64,000 bases of DNA, taken from NCBI RefSeq assembly GCF_040869045.1, contig NC_090319.1:360113739-360177738 (forward strand). The letters are read 5' to 3'. This DNA comes from Eurosta solidaginis. Taxonomy: Eukaryota > Arthropoda > Insecta > Diptera > Tephritidae. The notes below the pieces were generated by a model that saw only the letters and a program-made list of their open reading frames with translations, did no database searches and was not told the DNA's origin. Both the position numbers and the translations under genes were made by a program. Of the stretch, positions 23,237-34,900 are shown piece by piece. Position 1 is the first letter of the stretch, and each line of letters starts with the position of its first letter.

Positions 23237-23351
23237 CACACGACGCGTTTGCAGTAAAGAACAGATTCACCAAACCCTGAGAGTAATCCGTCTCTGCCTT
23301 GTGATGCGAACCACATAAGTCGAGCGTAAATTCCTTATTACCGCTGGGAAT
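23237..23351 (-). CDS. Lerp: Lerp-like CIMR-repeat receptor, internal exon (last seen)
   Basis: This 115-bp exon has acceptor ctattag and donor gtaagt. It enters in phase 0 with IPSGNKEFTLDLCGS and continues through ETDYSQGLVNLFFTANASC. It leaves one base of the next codon before the donor, so the following exon must start with two bases of a split codon. The segment K.FTLDLCGS fits the strand of a CIMR repeat that carries its second cysteine. I could not find the continuing exon anywhere in 1-23236, so the downstream intron is either longer than 23 kb or hides a short exon. Confidence 0.8.
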
Positions 23352-23485
23352 CTAATAGAGAAAAAGAGAGGAGTGGAGAGAACGATAATAACATTGCAAT
23401 ATGCCAGCTCATCAGTTGCATCGGTGTTTCCGAATAAATGAAATTCGCATAGATACGTTTATATGCAACGCGTCTTCTCACTCAC

Positions 23486-23665
23486 CTTTATTTTGCCATT
23501 CTCAGTGAATGATGCTTGTTTCAGATTGTAGCTGACATTAATCTCATCGTTGATTATTTCGCAAGTCTCTTCATTAAAATTACACATGTGCGAAGGGCAT
23601 ATAACGTTTGTAGCCCATTGGAATTGATAATGGCAATCGATGATTGTCTGTAAAATGGGAGTACC
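23486..23665 (-). CDS. Lerp: Lerp-like CIMR-repeat receptor, internal exon with CIMR core
   Basis: This 180-bp exon (60 codons, phase 0) has acceptor tttacag and donor gtgagt. It begins GTPILQTI and continues DCHYQFQWATNVICP. The pattern C.Y.F.W.T...C is the most recognisable signature of mannose-6-phosphate-receptor type lumenal repeats. The second part (SHMCNFNEETCE, then INVSYNLKQASF) looks like the start of the next repeat, so the protein has at least two repeats here. The join to the preceding exon gives ...CDMRAGL/GTP..., matching the usual CD..AG.G.P order of the family. The next intron is only 134 bp (23352-23485). The protein class is well supported; the name Lerp rests on it being the multi-repeat CIMR protein of flies. 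Confidence 0.85.
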
Positions 23666-23879
23666 CTGTAAAGAAAATATAAAGTAAGTGCAATGATGTA
23701 ATGATATGAAAATGTTTATATTTTTTATATATTTTCATTCTCACTACTTGAAGAATGATAGATTACCGACTTTTCTCTGCGAGCAAAACTGAACACTTTT
23801 TCATCAACCTATTGCTTTCCTACACCCTATAGATTTGGCATAGATTTCACACCTGCGAATTGTCGTAGAAACTCCATGT

Positions 23880-24030
23880 GGCAGAGAAAGCAGAAAGCCT
23901 ACGTAGACTTGTATGCCTGCAAGAGGGTGCCAGGATGCACGTGAGGTCTATCGCCCAAACTCTCAAATTGCATATTCACGGCAATTGTCAAGCCCATACT
24001 TTACTGTGAGCCCAGAAAACTACAACGAAA
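23880..24030 (+). mobile_element. LOA-type RT thumb fragment
   Basis: Translates with stops as CKRVPGCT, GLSPKLSNCIFTAIVKPIL. It matches the segment CKRMPGCTWGLSP...FTAIVNPIL of the element at 50278-51110. Inserted in the large Lerp intron. Confidence 0.65.
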
Positions 24031-24129
24031 GCAGCAATGCATGTCATTCTGCACATCCTACTTGCAGACCTAATGGCCAAAAAATATAGCGTTAGCAACT
24101 TAAACATGGCTTAAGACCCTGGGGCAGCT

Positions 24130-24300
24130 TGAGTGCAGGCCTTATGGCCATAGCAGATAGTGCCATCTAATATAGGGTGAACGGACTACATGATCCCGAG
24201 AATGCGCTTCGACAGATATCTTGGCGCCACATGAGAGCCGGAGGGTTGGCGCAAGGGTACGCAAATGTTTCCAAATTAACGGAGGGGGTCGGATCTGCTG
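24130..24300 (-). repeat. Dispersed LINE-derived repeat, copy 1
   Basis: The minus strand contains EAHSRDHVVRSPYIR-type coding, repeated as EAQTRDHVVCSPYIR at 38090-38250 on the plus strand. Conservation of the frame suggests a coding remnant of one LINE family, not identified further. Confidence 0.55.
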
Positions 24301-24469
24301 TTTGTGTTTACTGTGTCGGATCCAGAAATAAGTAGATCCAACAAGCTGCCAAATCACTGCAATCACTTTCAGTTATATAGGAGGGTGGCTTCTGATGTAC
24401 ATACATATATACCCATATGTGAAAAATCAAACATCTACAATGGTAATAATTAAAACTCGTGATATTCGA

Positions 24470-24550
24470 TTAATCGAATATTTGCATTATTCGAATGCTT
24501 TAATATTAGATTTTCAGAATTCGGTTAGTTGAAATCGAATAATCGTACAT
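24470..24550. repeat. ATTCGAAT/CGATTAATCGA palindrome-rich stretch
   Basis: Short self-complementary AT-rich motifs such as TTCGATTAATCGAA. A similar stretch lies at 29035-29190. Confidence 0.5.
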
Positions 24551-24669
24551 TATATAAATAGGGTGAATATATTATTATTGTTATTATTTATTTATTATTA
24601 CGGCGTTTTAACCTAAAACTTAGATTATTACAAATTATAAATACATTTTAATAATAATATGATTTCTAG

Positions 24670-24980
24670 CGTTTGGGGTGTCAGAATGCATGAGATTCCG
24701 ATCAGCACGGGAACTGGTGGTCCCAACGGGCGAGTCTTGGAGTCATCCCATTGGGAGATTGGAAGGACGTGTTCTCAATCCTGCCCTACTCCAAGACGTA
24801 TGATTACACAGTTTTATTATTTATGCTGTCGGAATGCATTTGATTCCGGTCAACCCAAAAGCTAGCAGCTCAGCAGAATGAGCCACTCTTATCGGACGGT
24901 TGGAAAGGACGTGTTTCCAATCCTTCCTGTACCAGCTTTTATGTAAACATAATTAATTATAATATATCATTGTTGTAGGA
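24670..24980 (+). repeat. ~149-bp diverged tandem duplication
   Basis: TGTCAGAATGCATGAGATTCC at 24677 matches TGTCGGAATGCATTTGATTCC at 24826, and GGAAGGACGTGTTCTCAATC matches GGAAAGGACGTGTTTCCAATC. May be the 3' UTR of the neighbouring CR1-like LINE. Confidence 0.65.
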
Positions 24981-25199
24981 ATATACGTGATTCACATGAA
25001 CACTCCAACTGTTTGTCTGGGACGATATTTTCAGGAATTCTTTCCCAATTTGATTGCGAGCGATATATGTATTTGACCTGATGCATAAGGTTCCTCTGTG
25101 TCTATTTGGATTGCCATGTACGCTCAAGGATCAGTAACATGAAATACAGATACAAAATATTTTATCTTATTGGAAGGGTTTTGCAATATTCTAATAAAC

Positions 25200-27010
25200 T
25201 TTTTTTGAAGGTGTTTAAGTTTTCAGGCCTTTGTAAAATATATTTTGCTTGTCCATTTCGGTTTTGAGAAGAGGTAATCTAAAATTATTATTTTCCCTGA
25301 TTATGTAAGAATGGGTTTCATTCAAATAAACAAGTTTTTCACTTAGGTAGGCTGGTAATTTACCATGTTTAATATGAAATACAAATTTCATACTATGGTA
25401 AAATAGCAACTGTTTCAGACTCAACCAGTTTAGTGCATCAAGCATACTCTTTATGGAAGTGTCGTACCTCACTTTCAATATAAATCTCATAGCTTTGTTT
25501 TGCATAATTTTTAACCTGTCTACTTGTGTTTCATTGGCAATAAAGAATATTTTAGAGCAATATAAAAAGTGCGGTTCTATGATGGATATATAAACTTTCA
25601 ACTTATATTTCTAACTAATAAGTTTACACGATCTCTTCCAAAATCCATTTTTTTTGCCCACTTTGGCAAAAATATAATCAATATGATCCGTAAACCTCAG
25701 TTTATTGTCAAACAGGATCCCTAAGTACTTAAATATTTTGACATCCTCAAAACTCTTATTCATTACTTTTAGATCTAAATTAAGTGATTCTTTATTGGTC
25801 GTCCTAGATAAAACCATGCACTTAGTTTTGTTAACGTTAAGCTTGAGTTTATTAATGCAAAGCCATCTATACAATGAGTCCATCATCTTTTTGCGTTTTG
25901 CTCCTTGCTATTGAAATGTCTGTTTCGTTTACTTCAAGTAGCGCATCATCTGCAAACAACCTGATTTTACTATATTTCAGTGCTGATGATATATCGTTTA
26001 TGTAAATGTTGAACAGGATTGGTGCTAATACCGACCCTTGTGGTAAACCTATGTCCACTTGTGCCTCGGATGAGACTACTGACTCGATGGTTGTTCTTTG
26101 TTTCCGGTCTGATAAGAAGCTTCTAAACCACTGCAATTCATTTTCCCTAATACCAATTTTTTGTAGTTTATCGAGCATTATATTCCTATCAACTGTTTCG
26201 AACGCTCTTTTCAGGTCAATGAAAACTGCTACTATATGTTTTTTTAGGCTCAGCTCTTCCTTCCAGCTAGATATGACGTAATTTAACGCCGTCTCGCAAG
26301 AGTGCTTCCGGATTGTTCCTTTATAAGGATTTTATTATTTTCTAAGTAATTAAGCAGTTGATTTTTTATTACAATTTACAGAATTTTTTCTATGTTCGGC
26401 AATGTATTTATCGGCCTTAGTTCTTCTGCCATTATTGAATCTTTTACTTTCCTAATTGGTACTATTGTCGAAATTTTCCACATGTCTGGCACTATTCCAG
26501 TAGTCATGGATTTGTTTATAGCGGTTGCATAGAAGAAACCCATGTATGATACCGAATCTTTAATTACGCCTTCTGAAAGTAAATTTTTCCCCCAGTTTTA
26601 TTTTTGAACCTTTTTGCTATACGTATAACATCCTCAACCGTAATTTCTTCGAATTTTAAACATGACCTAGCTGTAAGTCGTTCTGACTCTGAACAACTTC
26701 AATTTCTATAAAGAAGGAATTCAATGCTTCAGCAATATCGCGAGGTGTATCATATGTCACACCTTTTACGATCACCGTCAAGATCTTTTCTTGTGGCCCC
26801 GTTAAGTTTACAGCATCCTTAAGATGCTTCCACATTAGCTTGCTATCTGAGCTATTGATATCAATATTATTTTCCATATATTTAATCTTTTTAAATTTGA
26901 TTAGTTTTTTGTAGTACTTCGCGACCATGTTATATTCGGTATAGTCACCCGTTGCTGTAGCTTGTGAGTGCAACCGGTATTTTAGTTTATTCCATTCTGT
27001 CAATTCTTGG
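25200..27010 (-). pseudogene. CR1-like LINE reverse transcriptase pseudogene
   Basis: Minus-strand pieces in order: a linker (27003-26656); SKHSCETALNYVISSWKEEL and HIVAVFIDLKRAFETVD (about 26320-26180); then LDKLQKIGI, FRSFLSDRKQRT, LPQGSVLAPILFNIYIND and LFADDALLEV (26178-25900); then WLCINKLKLNVNKTKCMVLS and KYLGILFDNKL (25886-25611); and a C-terminal part with HSMKFVFHIKHGKLP (25601-25215). The LPQGSVL and FADD boxes define the RT. Frames change at least four times, so it is dead. It is truncated at its 5' end. Lies inside the large Lerp intron on the same strand as the gene. Confidence 0.88.
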
Positions 27011-27179
27011 TCATTGGTGGTTATAGAGTAGAGCTATTGCATAAAAAGTAAGAGTAGTGCTCTGGTAGTGCTATGAGTTGTTTTAGAGCGCTTCAAAAAG
27101 CACAATAATAACTACGAACGATTCGCTTTTTGTAGCAGTGCGGTAGGATAAGTAGGGCATTGCTTTCCATGGATATTTC

Positions 27180-27675
27180 GAGATGATTTCGGTAACTCGC
27201 AGACGGTTTAAGCGACTATTTCGTTGTAACTTGGGGTTTAAGGAGCTGTTCGGGTCATATTGGGATGGTTGTAGAGACTTCCGAGATCAGTTGGGGATTA
27301 TATCGTGGTTCTTCCGGGACAATTCGTGGTTATTTCCTGATGATCTTGGGGGCTATTTCGTGGTTCTATTGGGTCATGTAAGGATTACTTCCTGGTAATT
27401 TCAAGATGGTTTTGGAGACTATTTCGAGATAGCTTCGGCATAATTTTGAGGCTATTTTAGGATAGTATGGGGACTACGTTGTTATTCTTCCTAGATATTT
27501 TCGAGGTCAGTGTTTCGTAGTTTCCTGATGATCTTAGGCACAATTTCGTGGTAGTTTCTCCATAATTTCTGGGTAGTTATGGATATTATTTCGTAGTAAT
27601 TTTGGGATTAATTTGTGGTATTTTGTGATGAGCGCGGGGACTTTTTCAGGGTACTTCCCTTGTCATTTATGCTCC
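27180..27675 (+). repeat. Decayed relic of the 11-bp array
   Basis: The sequence can be cut into about 40 successive near-perfect 11-base steps (for example TTTCGTGGTTC, TATTGGGTCAT, GTAAGGATTAC, TTCCTGGTAAT, TTCAAGATGGT, TTTGGAGACTA, TTTCGAGATAG) with few shifts. Modules resemble those at 2407-6515 but are strongly mutated, so the spacing has survived better than the sequence. Confidence 0.85.
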
Positions 27676-28120
27676 CATACAACAGCAGCGGCTTTCTTAA
27701 ACGACTTAAAAAATGTACCTCAATTATTTATTCCTACTCACTTGCAGCATTTAAGGCTTCTTTGCTCATATGAGGTTTCAATGGTGCTTTCTTACAAAAC
27801 GATGTGATTGTAATGCTGCATACATCGCAGATGAGCCCGTGAAGTGCCCGTTATTATTTAATCGTAGGTCAGGAATATTTCTAAAGAGATTTAAGAAATG
27901 GCGGAACTAAATATTTTCGAAATAGTTCGAAAGCATTACTGGTATTAATTGATCCTTAGTTATCACGAAATTAGCGGTGACATATCTCTGAAACAAAATG
28001 CATTGGTGATATGTAACTTGCTATGAAAGCTGCCACTCCCCTGTATATATTTAGTTTCTTGTCACTCAAGTATGTATTCGTGAATATCATCTGCATTTTC
28101 GCGATTTATTAGATGAATGA
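27676..28120. other. Lerp intron sequence, nothing recognised
   Basis: No gene or element ends seen. Confidence 0.4.
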
Positions 28121-28130
28121 AATGCAGGGA

Positions 28131-28575
28131 GGCGGCCGCCTTGGTGTGATGGTAGCGTGCTCCACCTATCACACCGAAGATCCTGGGTTCACGCCCCGGT
28201 AAAAGCAACATCAAAAACTTTAGAAACAAGTTTTTTCAATTAGAAGAAAATTTGTCTAAGCGGGGTCGCCCCTCGCCCCGGAAAAAGCAACATCAAAAAC
28301 TTTAGAAACAAGTTTTTTCAATTAGAAGAAAATTTGTCTAAGCGGGGTCGCCCCTCGCCAGTGTTTGGCAAGCACTGCGAGTGTATTTCTGCCATGAAAA
28401 GCTCTCAGTGAAAACTCATCTGCCTTGCAGATGCCGTTCGGAGTCGGCATTAAACAAGCAGGTCCCATCACGCCAATTTGTAGGAAAAAAATGCGAGCAC
28501 GACGCAAATTGGAAGAGAAGCTCGGCCTTATATCTCTTCGGAGGTTTTTGCGCCTTACATTTATTTTTTTTTTAT
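28131..28575 (+). mobile_element. tRNA-derived SINE, copy 1, with internal duplication
   Basis: The head has a box A-like stretch (GGTGTGATGGTAGCGTG) and box B GGTTCACGCCC, then the family body ending CTTACATTTA and a T-rich tail. A block (CGGTAAAAGC...GTCGCCCCTCGCC, about 28197-28358) is present twice in tandem. The imperfect flanks AATGCAGGGA (28121-28130) and AATGCAAAGA (28576-28585) look like a target duplication. Confidence 0.88.
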
Positions 28576-28619
28576 AATGCAAAGAGTATCCAAAATGGCA
28601 TTTAAACACTTTGCTGGCG

Positions 28620-30150
28620 TATTACTGGAGCCAAGACGGGCAAAATATGAGATACATTTTTTTTGAGTTGCATAGAAATCGAGGTTCTAAGCTCTTATGT
28701 GCCATTCCGATTGTCACTCATAACAACTCGAACGTACTTTTCATCTTAGAAAGATCAGGTATGACAAGTACGAGCGAAAAATTGTGAAATATGTCGATTT
28801 TTTACCATTTTTTGAAACTCTTACTCTTGGTTTTGCTCAAATAATTTTCTCACTGGAATCGGAGAGTTCTGAAAATTTTATTTTAGCAAATTAGTTTTTG
28901 AGACATACAAATGCAATATTTCAATATCTGCTAACCGAACGAATTAACAAAGATTCAACAGAGAAGAAATATTTAGGTGCATACATGGCGTATACGTAAT
29001 TTTTTTGTTTAAACACTTCATACAAAATCGAATTTGATTTTGAAAATCGAATAATCGTTAAAATGCAAGTATTTGAATAATCTTAATAATAGCGTCGATT
29101 AGTGAAATTCGATTTAAAACGTACAAAAATCTAAAATCCAGTAATCGAGTACTTTATTAATCGAAATGTTTGAATATTTCTAAAAGCCCTAGTAAAACTT
29201 CCACGGCGAAAGTACTTGGCAGGAAGATGCTAAACACCGTTGTTGTCTCTGTGGACAAAGATGGGGGGAATTGAATGGCATGTCAATATCACTTCCCTTA
29301 GAGATTGCTAATCTCATTTTGCATATCTCCTGAACCTCTTATGTCACAAAATTGAAACTTGGCATAGCTGTCATATTGCTAATGCTAAAGATTTAATAAA
29401 AATGGGAGTATATATTATAAAAGGGCACCACTTGAACAAACTCAGATTTTGGTTTTACACATTCGTTAAAACTGTAATTTGACACCCATACGTATATTGA
29501 TAATCTCAAACTTTTAATCAAAAGTGGTAAAAATTACAGTAAGTGTGTGTCCACCGAACTCTTCAACTCCTTTTTTGACTCCCTGTCTGATCGATTTGGA
29601 TAAAATATCCACCAATCAGCAGATAATAGAGTTATTCAGTGCAAAGGGGGTAATTTCGGTATATAGGGGAAGTTTAGAAAGTAGGCGACATTGGAAAAGT
29701 CTTTCTTTTGAATAGATTAAGTCAATCACTGAAACTTGGCATGCCTGTCAATTAATGAAAATTTAGGCAAATTGAAAAGAAGGGTGTGGCATAGAAATCT
29801 TGGCCATATCAACAGCCTTACTGCTACTCTATTGTTGACGGAAATCTGTTATTTTAACAATTTTCATTGGTATTCTTAGGGTGAAAGGAGTAACTGAATT
29901 CAGAATCAAAAATTTTGGCTAAGTTGATATAACAGTTCTTTGCTATGAATAAAAATTTAAGGAAATTTCTGTTAAACTGACCCGCTATTCGGTTTAACTT
30001 TACCAGCTTTTTTCATGCTCTCATATGCTATTTTGCAATTTTGCTACTTTTTTAAATTCCATGTCTCTTTTTTATTTTCCCCTTATGTTGCCTTCTCCCG
30101 ATGTATTGAACGATGTGTAAAGTGTTGTTTTTAGTTTGTAACTCAATGGA
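28620..30150. other. Lerp intron sequence, mostly unrecognised
   Basis: Contains an ATTCGAAT-type palindrome-rich stretch at 29035-29190. The 63-codon frame at 29524 has no supporting features. Confidence 0.4.
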
Positions 30151-30154
30151 AAAC

Positions 30155-31275
30155 AAGTAAGGACGGGACTGTCTTCGGCTGTGCCGAAGACTTCATACCT
30201 TTCATGAATGGGGCTTATCCCGTTCGTAATCTCCAAATAATCGGATGTATAAGATAAGATATATATAGTGAACAGATGTACATACCTAAACGATTAAGAT
30301 AAATATAAAATAAAAAATGGTAATAAACCCCCTTATCTGAACGATCGGTTGTATGGGATATATATTATATATAGCTCCGATCGAAATGATTTTTACAGCA
30401 AACCTTCTATGATATACTAGAATATATATAACACCAAGTTTCACGTTTTTATATTCGAAACTAAGGGAGAAATTGCCAAAAATCTCTCTATCTGAACGAT
30501 CGGTTGTATGGGATAGGTATATACTATATACATATAGCTCCGATCAAAGTGATTTTTTTAGAAAATCTTCTATGATATATTAAAATATATATCACCGAGT
30601 TTCGCGTTTATACTTTCTAAATTAAGGGAGAAACGGCCAAAAATCTTTTTATCTGAACGATCAGTTGTATGGGATAGGTATATACTATATACATATAGCT
30701 CCGATCAAAGTGATTTTTTCAGAAAATCTCCTATGATATATTAGAATAAATATCACTAAGTTTAACGTTTTTATATTGGAAATTAAGGGAGAAATTGCCA
30801 AAAATCTTTCTATCTGAACGATCGGTTGTATGGGATATATACTATATATAGCTCCGATCAAAGTGATTTTTTCAGAAAATCTTCTATGATGTATTAAAAT
30901 ATATATCAACGATTTTCGCGTTTATACTTTCTAAATTAAGGGAGAAATGGCCAAAAATCTTTCTATCTGAACGATCGCTTGTATGGGAGATATATGTTAT
31001 AGTGGTCCGATCCCACCGAACCCGACAAATGTCTAATATAATACAAAAATACATCCTTGTGCCAAATTTCATTGAGATATCTCAAAACTTGAGAAATAGT
31101 TTGCGTTCAAACAGACAGACGGACGGACAGACGGACATGGCTATATCCACTCAGTTCGTCGCCCTGATCAATTCGGTATACTTAATGGTGAGTCTATCTT
31201 CAATATTTCTCAACGTTACAAACATCGGACTAAAGTTAATATACCATTTCAAGTTCATGAAAGGTATAATAATAT
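30155..31275 (+). mobile_element. Tandem-repeat-bearing non-autonomous element
   Basis: Opens with ACAAGTAAGGACGGGACTG and a strong hairpin GTCTTCGGCTGTGCCGAAGAC. A 14-bp perfect inverted repeat lies near both ends (ATACCTTTCATGAA at 30195-30208; its complement at 31254-31267). It contains the 155-161 bp array and then GACAGACGGACGGACAGACGG. No coding. The class is not established; ACAAGTAAGG ends are also found, reversed, at 36819 and 47496. Confidence 0.65.
30335..31015 (+). repeat. Five tandem copies of a ~155-161 bp unit
   Basis: ATCTGAACGATCGGTTGTAT starts at 30335, 30490, 30651, 30812 and 30965, with spacings of 155, 161, 161 and 153. Each unit also has ATAGCTCCGATCAAAGTGAT. Odd ORFs across it are by-products. 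Confidence 0.92.
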
Positions 31276-31344
31276 TCAATAGGGGCATAAGACTAAATCA
31301 TGTATCACACTGTTGAAGAACTGCTCGTGTGTTTTTCTATCAAA

Positions 31345-31860
31345 GGCGGGGAGGATCGGTCATATCTAGTCCAAAAAATATAGGCCCATTAGCTTAACAT
31401 TATTCTTGCTCAAAATCTTTTAAAAGCTGATAGATGACAAAAATGGATGAAAACACAACAATCGTACACCAAAGCAAGTCGGTAGGCACGGCAGTGCATA
31501 GGGTGGTTAGGGACACAAAGAAAGTCTTGGCGTATAGGGAGTACGCCTTAGGAGGCTTCCTAGACATTTCCTAGGCTTTCAACAGTGTCTCTATACGGGT
31601 GATTTAGAGTGGTCTTAATTACGTTGAGGTATTTCCAGCCTTAATCAGGCGGATTGCCTACATGTTTAATTACAGGAAGATTACTTACTTCACAATGGAG
31701 GTTGTATGAGGGCTTGAAATCAGTGGGCAGGGGCACGCCGCAAGGCGGTGTTTTGTTACCTTTGCTGAACGCTGGTTATAAACCAACTGTTTAAATGATT
31801 CGACGAAGGACCCGTCAAACTTACGGCGTATGCGGATGGCGTTACCGTTGTCATAAATAA
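31345..31860 (+). pseudogene. LOA-type RT fragment
   Basis: Translates with frameshifts and stops as KNIGPLA (from NYRPISL), GTAVHRVV, YALGGFLDIS.AFNSV, LIRRIAYMFNYRKI, then GRGTPQGG-type sequence and an AYADG-like remnant of the catalytic YADD box. Same clade as 50278-51680 and 53055-55520, but plus strand. Confidence 0.75.
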
Positions 31861-31896
31861 AATAAAGGGAGTAATAAAAAGATGATAAAAAAATTT

Positions 31897-32256
31897 AAGG
31901 ACTACCTTTATATAAATGGACCAAAAAATAGAAGGCAATTTTTCCTTTAATACAGACATAATCTTGTTGAATTTTGACTAAAAAACTTTAACAATAGCTC
32001 TTGTAAAAGAATTTTGGGATTTAAAACTATAAATGTGGAGCGCAATCTTTCAATTTAAGGCAAACCATGTACTTGGGATTAACTAATTGATTATTTAAAA
32101 TTTAAACACGCACTCTACCTTTATAATTTTAAATCCCAAAATTATTTTACAAGAGCTATTGTCAAAGTTGTTTAATCAAAATTCAACAAGATTATGTCTG
32201 CAGTAAAGGAAAAATTTCCTTCTATTTTTTGGTCCATTTATATAAAGGTAGTCCTT
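31897..32256. mobile_element. Foldback MITE: ~144-bp inverted arms
   Basis: Left arm 31897-32040 (AAGGACTACCTTTATATAAA ... TTTGGGATTTAAAACTATAA) is repeated inverted at 32112-32256 with few mismatches, around a ~71-bp centre. A transcript would form a very long hairpin. No flanking duplication was recognised. Confidence 0.88.
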
Positions 32257-32264
32257 CAAGATTC

Positions 32265-33050
32265 AAGATTCCCAAATCAAAATTAATTTTCTTAATATCT
32301 CGATCCATGCGCCACAAAGCGAAACTTTTTTGATAAAATATTGCATTGTCACCGGGGTCTGACTCACGGCTCAAGTTTCATATCTCCAGCTCACCGGAAA
32401 GTTACTAAAAAATCGATTGCAAGATTTCCCTCGTTTTTCAAGGATTTGTAGTTATCTCACTTAGCGCACCACCTATCGAAATTTTGTTTTCTGTAGATTT
32501 TATTGTCACCAAGCCGCGAACTGTGTGCCAAGTTTCAAATCTCTAGGTCACCGGGAAGTTAGTTAAAAATGGATTGAAAGATTCCCAAATCAAAATTAAT
32601 TTTCTTAATATCTCGATCCATGCGCCACAAAGCGAAACTTTTTTGATCAAATATTGCATTGTCACCGGGTTTTGACTCACGGCCCAAGTTTCAGGTCTCC
32701 AGCTCACCGGGAATTTACTTAAAAATCGATCGCAAAATTCCCTGCGTTTTTTCAGGAACTTTCGTTTATCTCGATTCGTCTGCCACCTGGCGGCATTTTG
32801 TTTTCCATGAATTGTAGTTCCATCGACTCGCAAACTATGTGCTAAGTTTCAAGTCTCTGGATCACCGAGAAGTTAGTTAAAAGTCGATCGCAAAATTTCC
32901 ATTTTAAAATTAATTTTCTGTATATCTCGATCCGTGCGAAAGCTAGAGAATTTTTTTTTTTACTTGCATTGTAATGTCTCCCAGATCTGAACTATGCTCT
33001 GAGTATCAAGTGTCTAGCTCAACGGGAAGTTACCGAAAAAGACTTTTCCG
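32265..33050 (+). repeat. 156-bp tandem array, dimeric (312-bp) organisation
   Basis: ATTCCCAAATCAAAATTAAT begins at 32269 and again at 32581 (312 bp). Each half has TATCTCGAT..GCGCCAC, ATTGTCACC, AAGTTTCA and CACCGGGAAGTTA landmarks at about 156-bp spacing. About five monomers. The same kind of monomer, reversed, makes up 46010-46860. Confidence 0.85.
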
Positions 33051-33859
33051 TGGGCGAAAAATTCGTATGGAAATGAGGGAGCAAACATGAAAGCGACTTA
33101 ATATAAAGCTATAAAATAGGCCGAAAAATATATTTCGGCAATTATGACTGCAAATACGAGGTCATGCAAAATAAAAACAAACATATTTACTTTGTTTTCT
33201 ATTTATGCAAATATTAAACATTTGAAATATTCGGTCATATTAATTAACCTTCAAATATTAAAACAATTAAAATATGGCATCAACGAACTTTCATGTGAAC
33301 CACAAAATTGCTTTCAAACAATGGCATAGCTGGCTGCCATAACCTCAAAGGTCAACTGATTTTGAGAATGCGCATACGCCCTCTCACCCACACATGCACA
33401 CTAACCCTATAAGTAAATCGTTTAATTTTCACAGATGACACAACGAATATTCATGGTTCGTTTGCCTGAATATGAAGGGAGGCAGTCAGCGGGTGTTGTT
33501 AGCTATATTAAATTTCAATTCAACTGCTGCAATAATCCCAACAACAAATTGCAGTAACAATGGCAATCAATACTCATAACAAACAATCGTTACTGTGGTG
33601 TTGACCGGATCAGAAGCCATATTCACTCTACACAAACAAATGCACAGAGTACTGTGTGCACGATGTAAAAAGCATACTGGAATTGTGAACAATGGTGAAT
33701 GTCACATTTTTTGTTATTAAGTAAAAGTACAATAAAAGATCCAGGTGCGTTGTTGGTGCGAATTGAGATCAACCCAGCTTGAATCCAATTGAAGCAATTT
33801 TTAATAACTAAATGATTTGCAAAATGATGCTGAGGAGCATCATTAAAATAAATAAATTT
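33051..33859. other. Lerp intron sequence, nothing recognised
   Basis: AT-rich, no gene seen. Confidence 0.4.
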
Positions 33860-33950
33860 AAGTTGCAATAACCCCCGAAGAGATTTTAGACCAAATTTGT
33901 CTTCCGTCGCACTGCTTTTAAATTTCCTACAAATTGGCGGGACGGACCAG
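33860..33950 (-). mobile_element. SINE 3' fragment
   Basis: Only the end of the tRNA-SINE family is present (CCTACAAATTGGCGGGACGG and AACCCCCGAAGAGAT on the plus strand), without head or flanks. Confidence 0.6.
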
Positions 33951-34504
33951 CGGCCGTCGGAGCATCATTAGTTCAGTCAAAGTTCAGAAGGACCTCTCCT
34001 AGTCGTTCGAATATAAACGACGGTGCAATCAAAATTACGCAATTCTTCTAAAGTTTTGCGGACCTTTCTAGGAGGTACTCTTAGCGGAACCCGTGCTAAT
34101 TAAGGAAGTAAGAAATTAGGTTAACTATTTGTGAAGAACTAAAGAACCAACGTAGTTAGCCTGAAAATACGACGAAGGCAGTAAGATAATTATTCTAAAA
34201 ATCCGTAGAGATTTGATAGTTGAACGGATTGATCCCCGGTCAGCATCAATTGGAAGTTTTTCAAATATTTATTAATGGCTACCCATAGATGATACGAAGG
34301 CACATTATGGCTATTCCCTCCATCCATCAAAATAATACTTGCCGTCTTTAACACAAGCGTCTACAATGAAGAGGCCTTGGTGCAAAAGCAAGAAAATTCA
34401 ACATGCATGATATAATATCTACTATCGGGTTGGGGTTCTTTAACTTTGCCGCCGCTTGAAATATGTTCATCTTCAGAATCAGGTTCCAGCATAAAAAGCT
34501 AAGC
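33951..34504. other. Lerp intron sequence, nothing recognised
   Basis: No gene or element ends seen. Confidence 0.35.
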
Positions 34505-34900
34505 CAAGCTTCTTGACAGTTTTCTAATCGAAGCACCCGAAACCGAATCGATCACATAGTTATTGACCACGCGCATAGCTTCAGTCACTCGACTCGACCA
34601 CTACCTTGTTGAACCCAGGAGACGCAAACGTCTCTGTTCAATGGGCAAAGTGCATGCTTTAACACAAGGAAAGTTTTTAGTCGAAAAGCTGCTCACGTAA
34701 CATACAGCTGATCATTATTCGATTCGGCTTTCACAGCTGCTCACTTAGAGCAATCTTCTACCTGACGATGTAATCGAGCATATTCCTCTCTTATTATTTA
34801 CCGGTTCTCCTAACACTTTAGATTTCCATCGAGTCCGCAAAAACAACTGATACGATGAGGAATGTGACGCTGCTTCGGAGAATAAAGCGTGAGTATCAAG
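34505..34900 (+). mobile_element. Old RTE endonuclease-linker fragment
   Basis: Translates in broken frames with LDHYLVEPRRRKRLC (from SDHYL, the endonuclease catalytic His region), QGKFLVEKL and NN.YDEECDAASENKA (compare NNWYDEECRVATERKD in the long copy). More diverged than the other RTE pieces. Confidence 0.65.

Noticed and set aside
28131..28215. tRNA gene
   Set aside because: Box A and B are present but the arms do not fold as a tRNA, and the same head recurs in other full SINE copies, one with target duplications.
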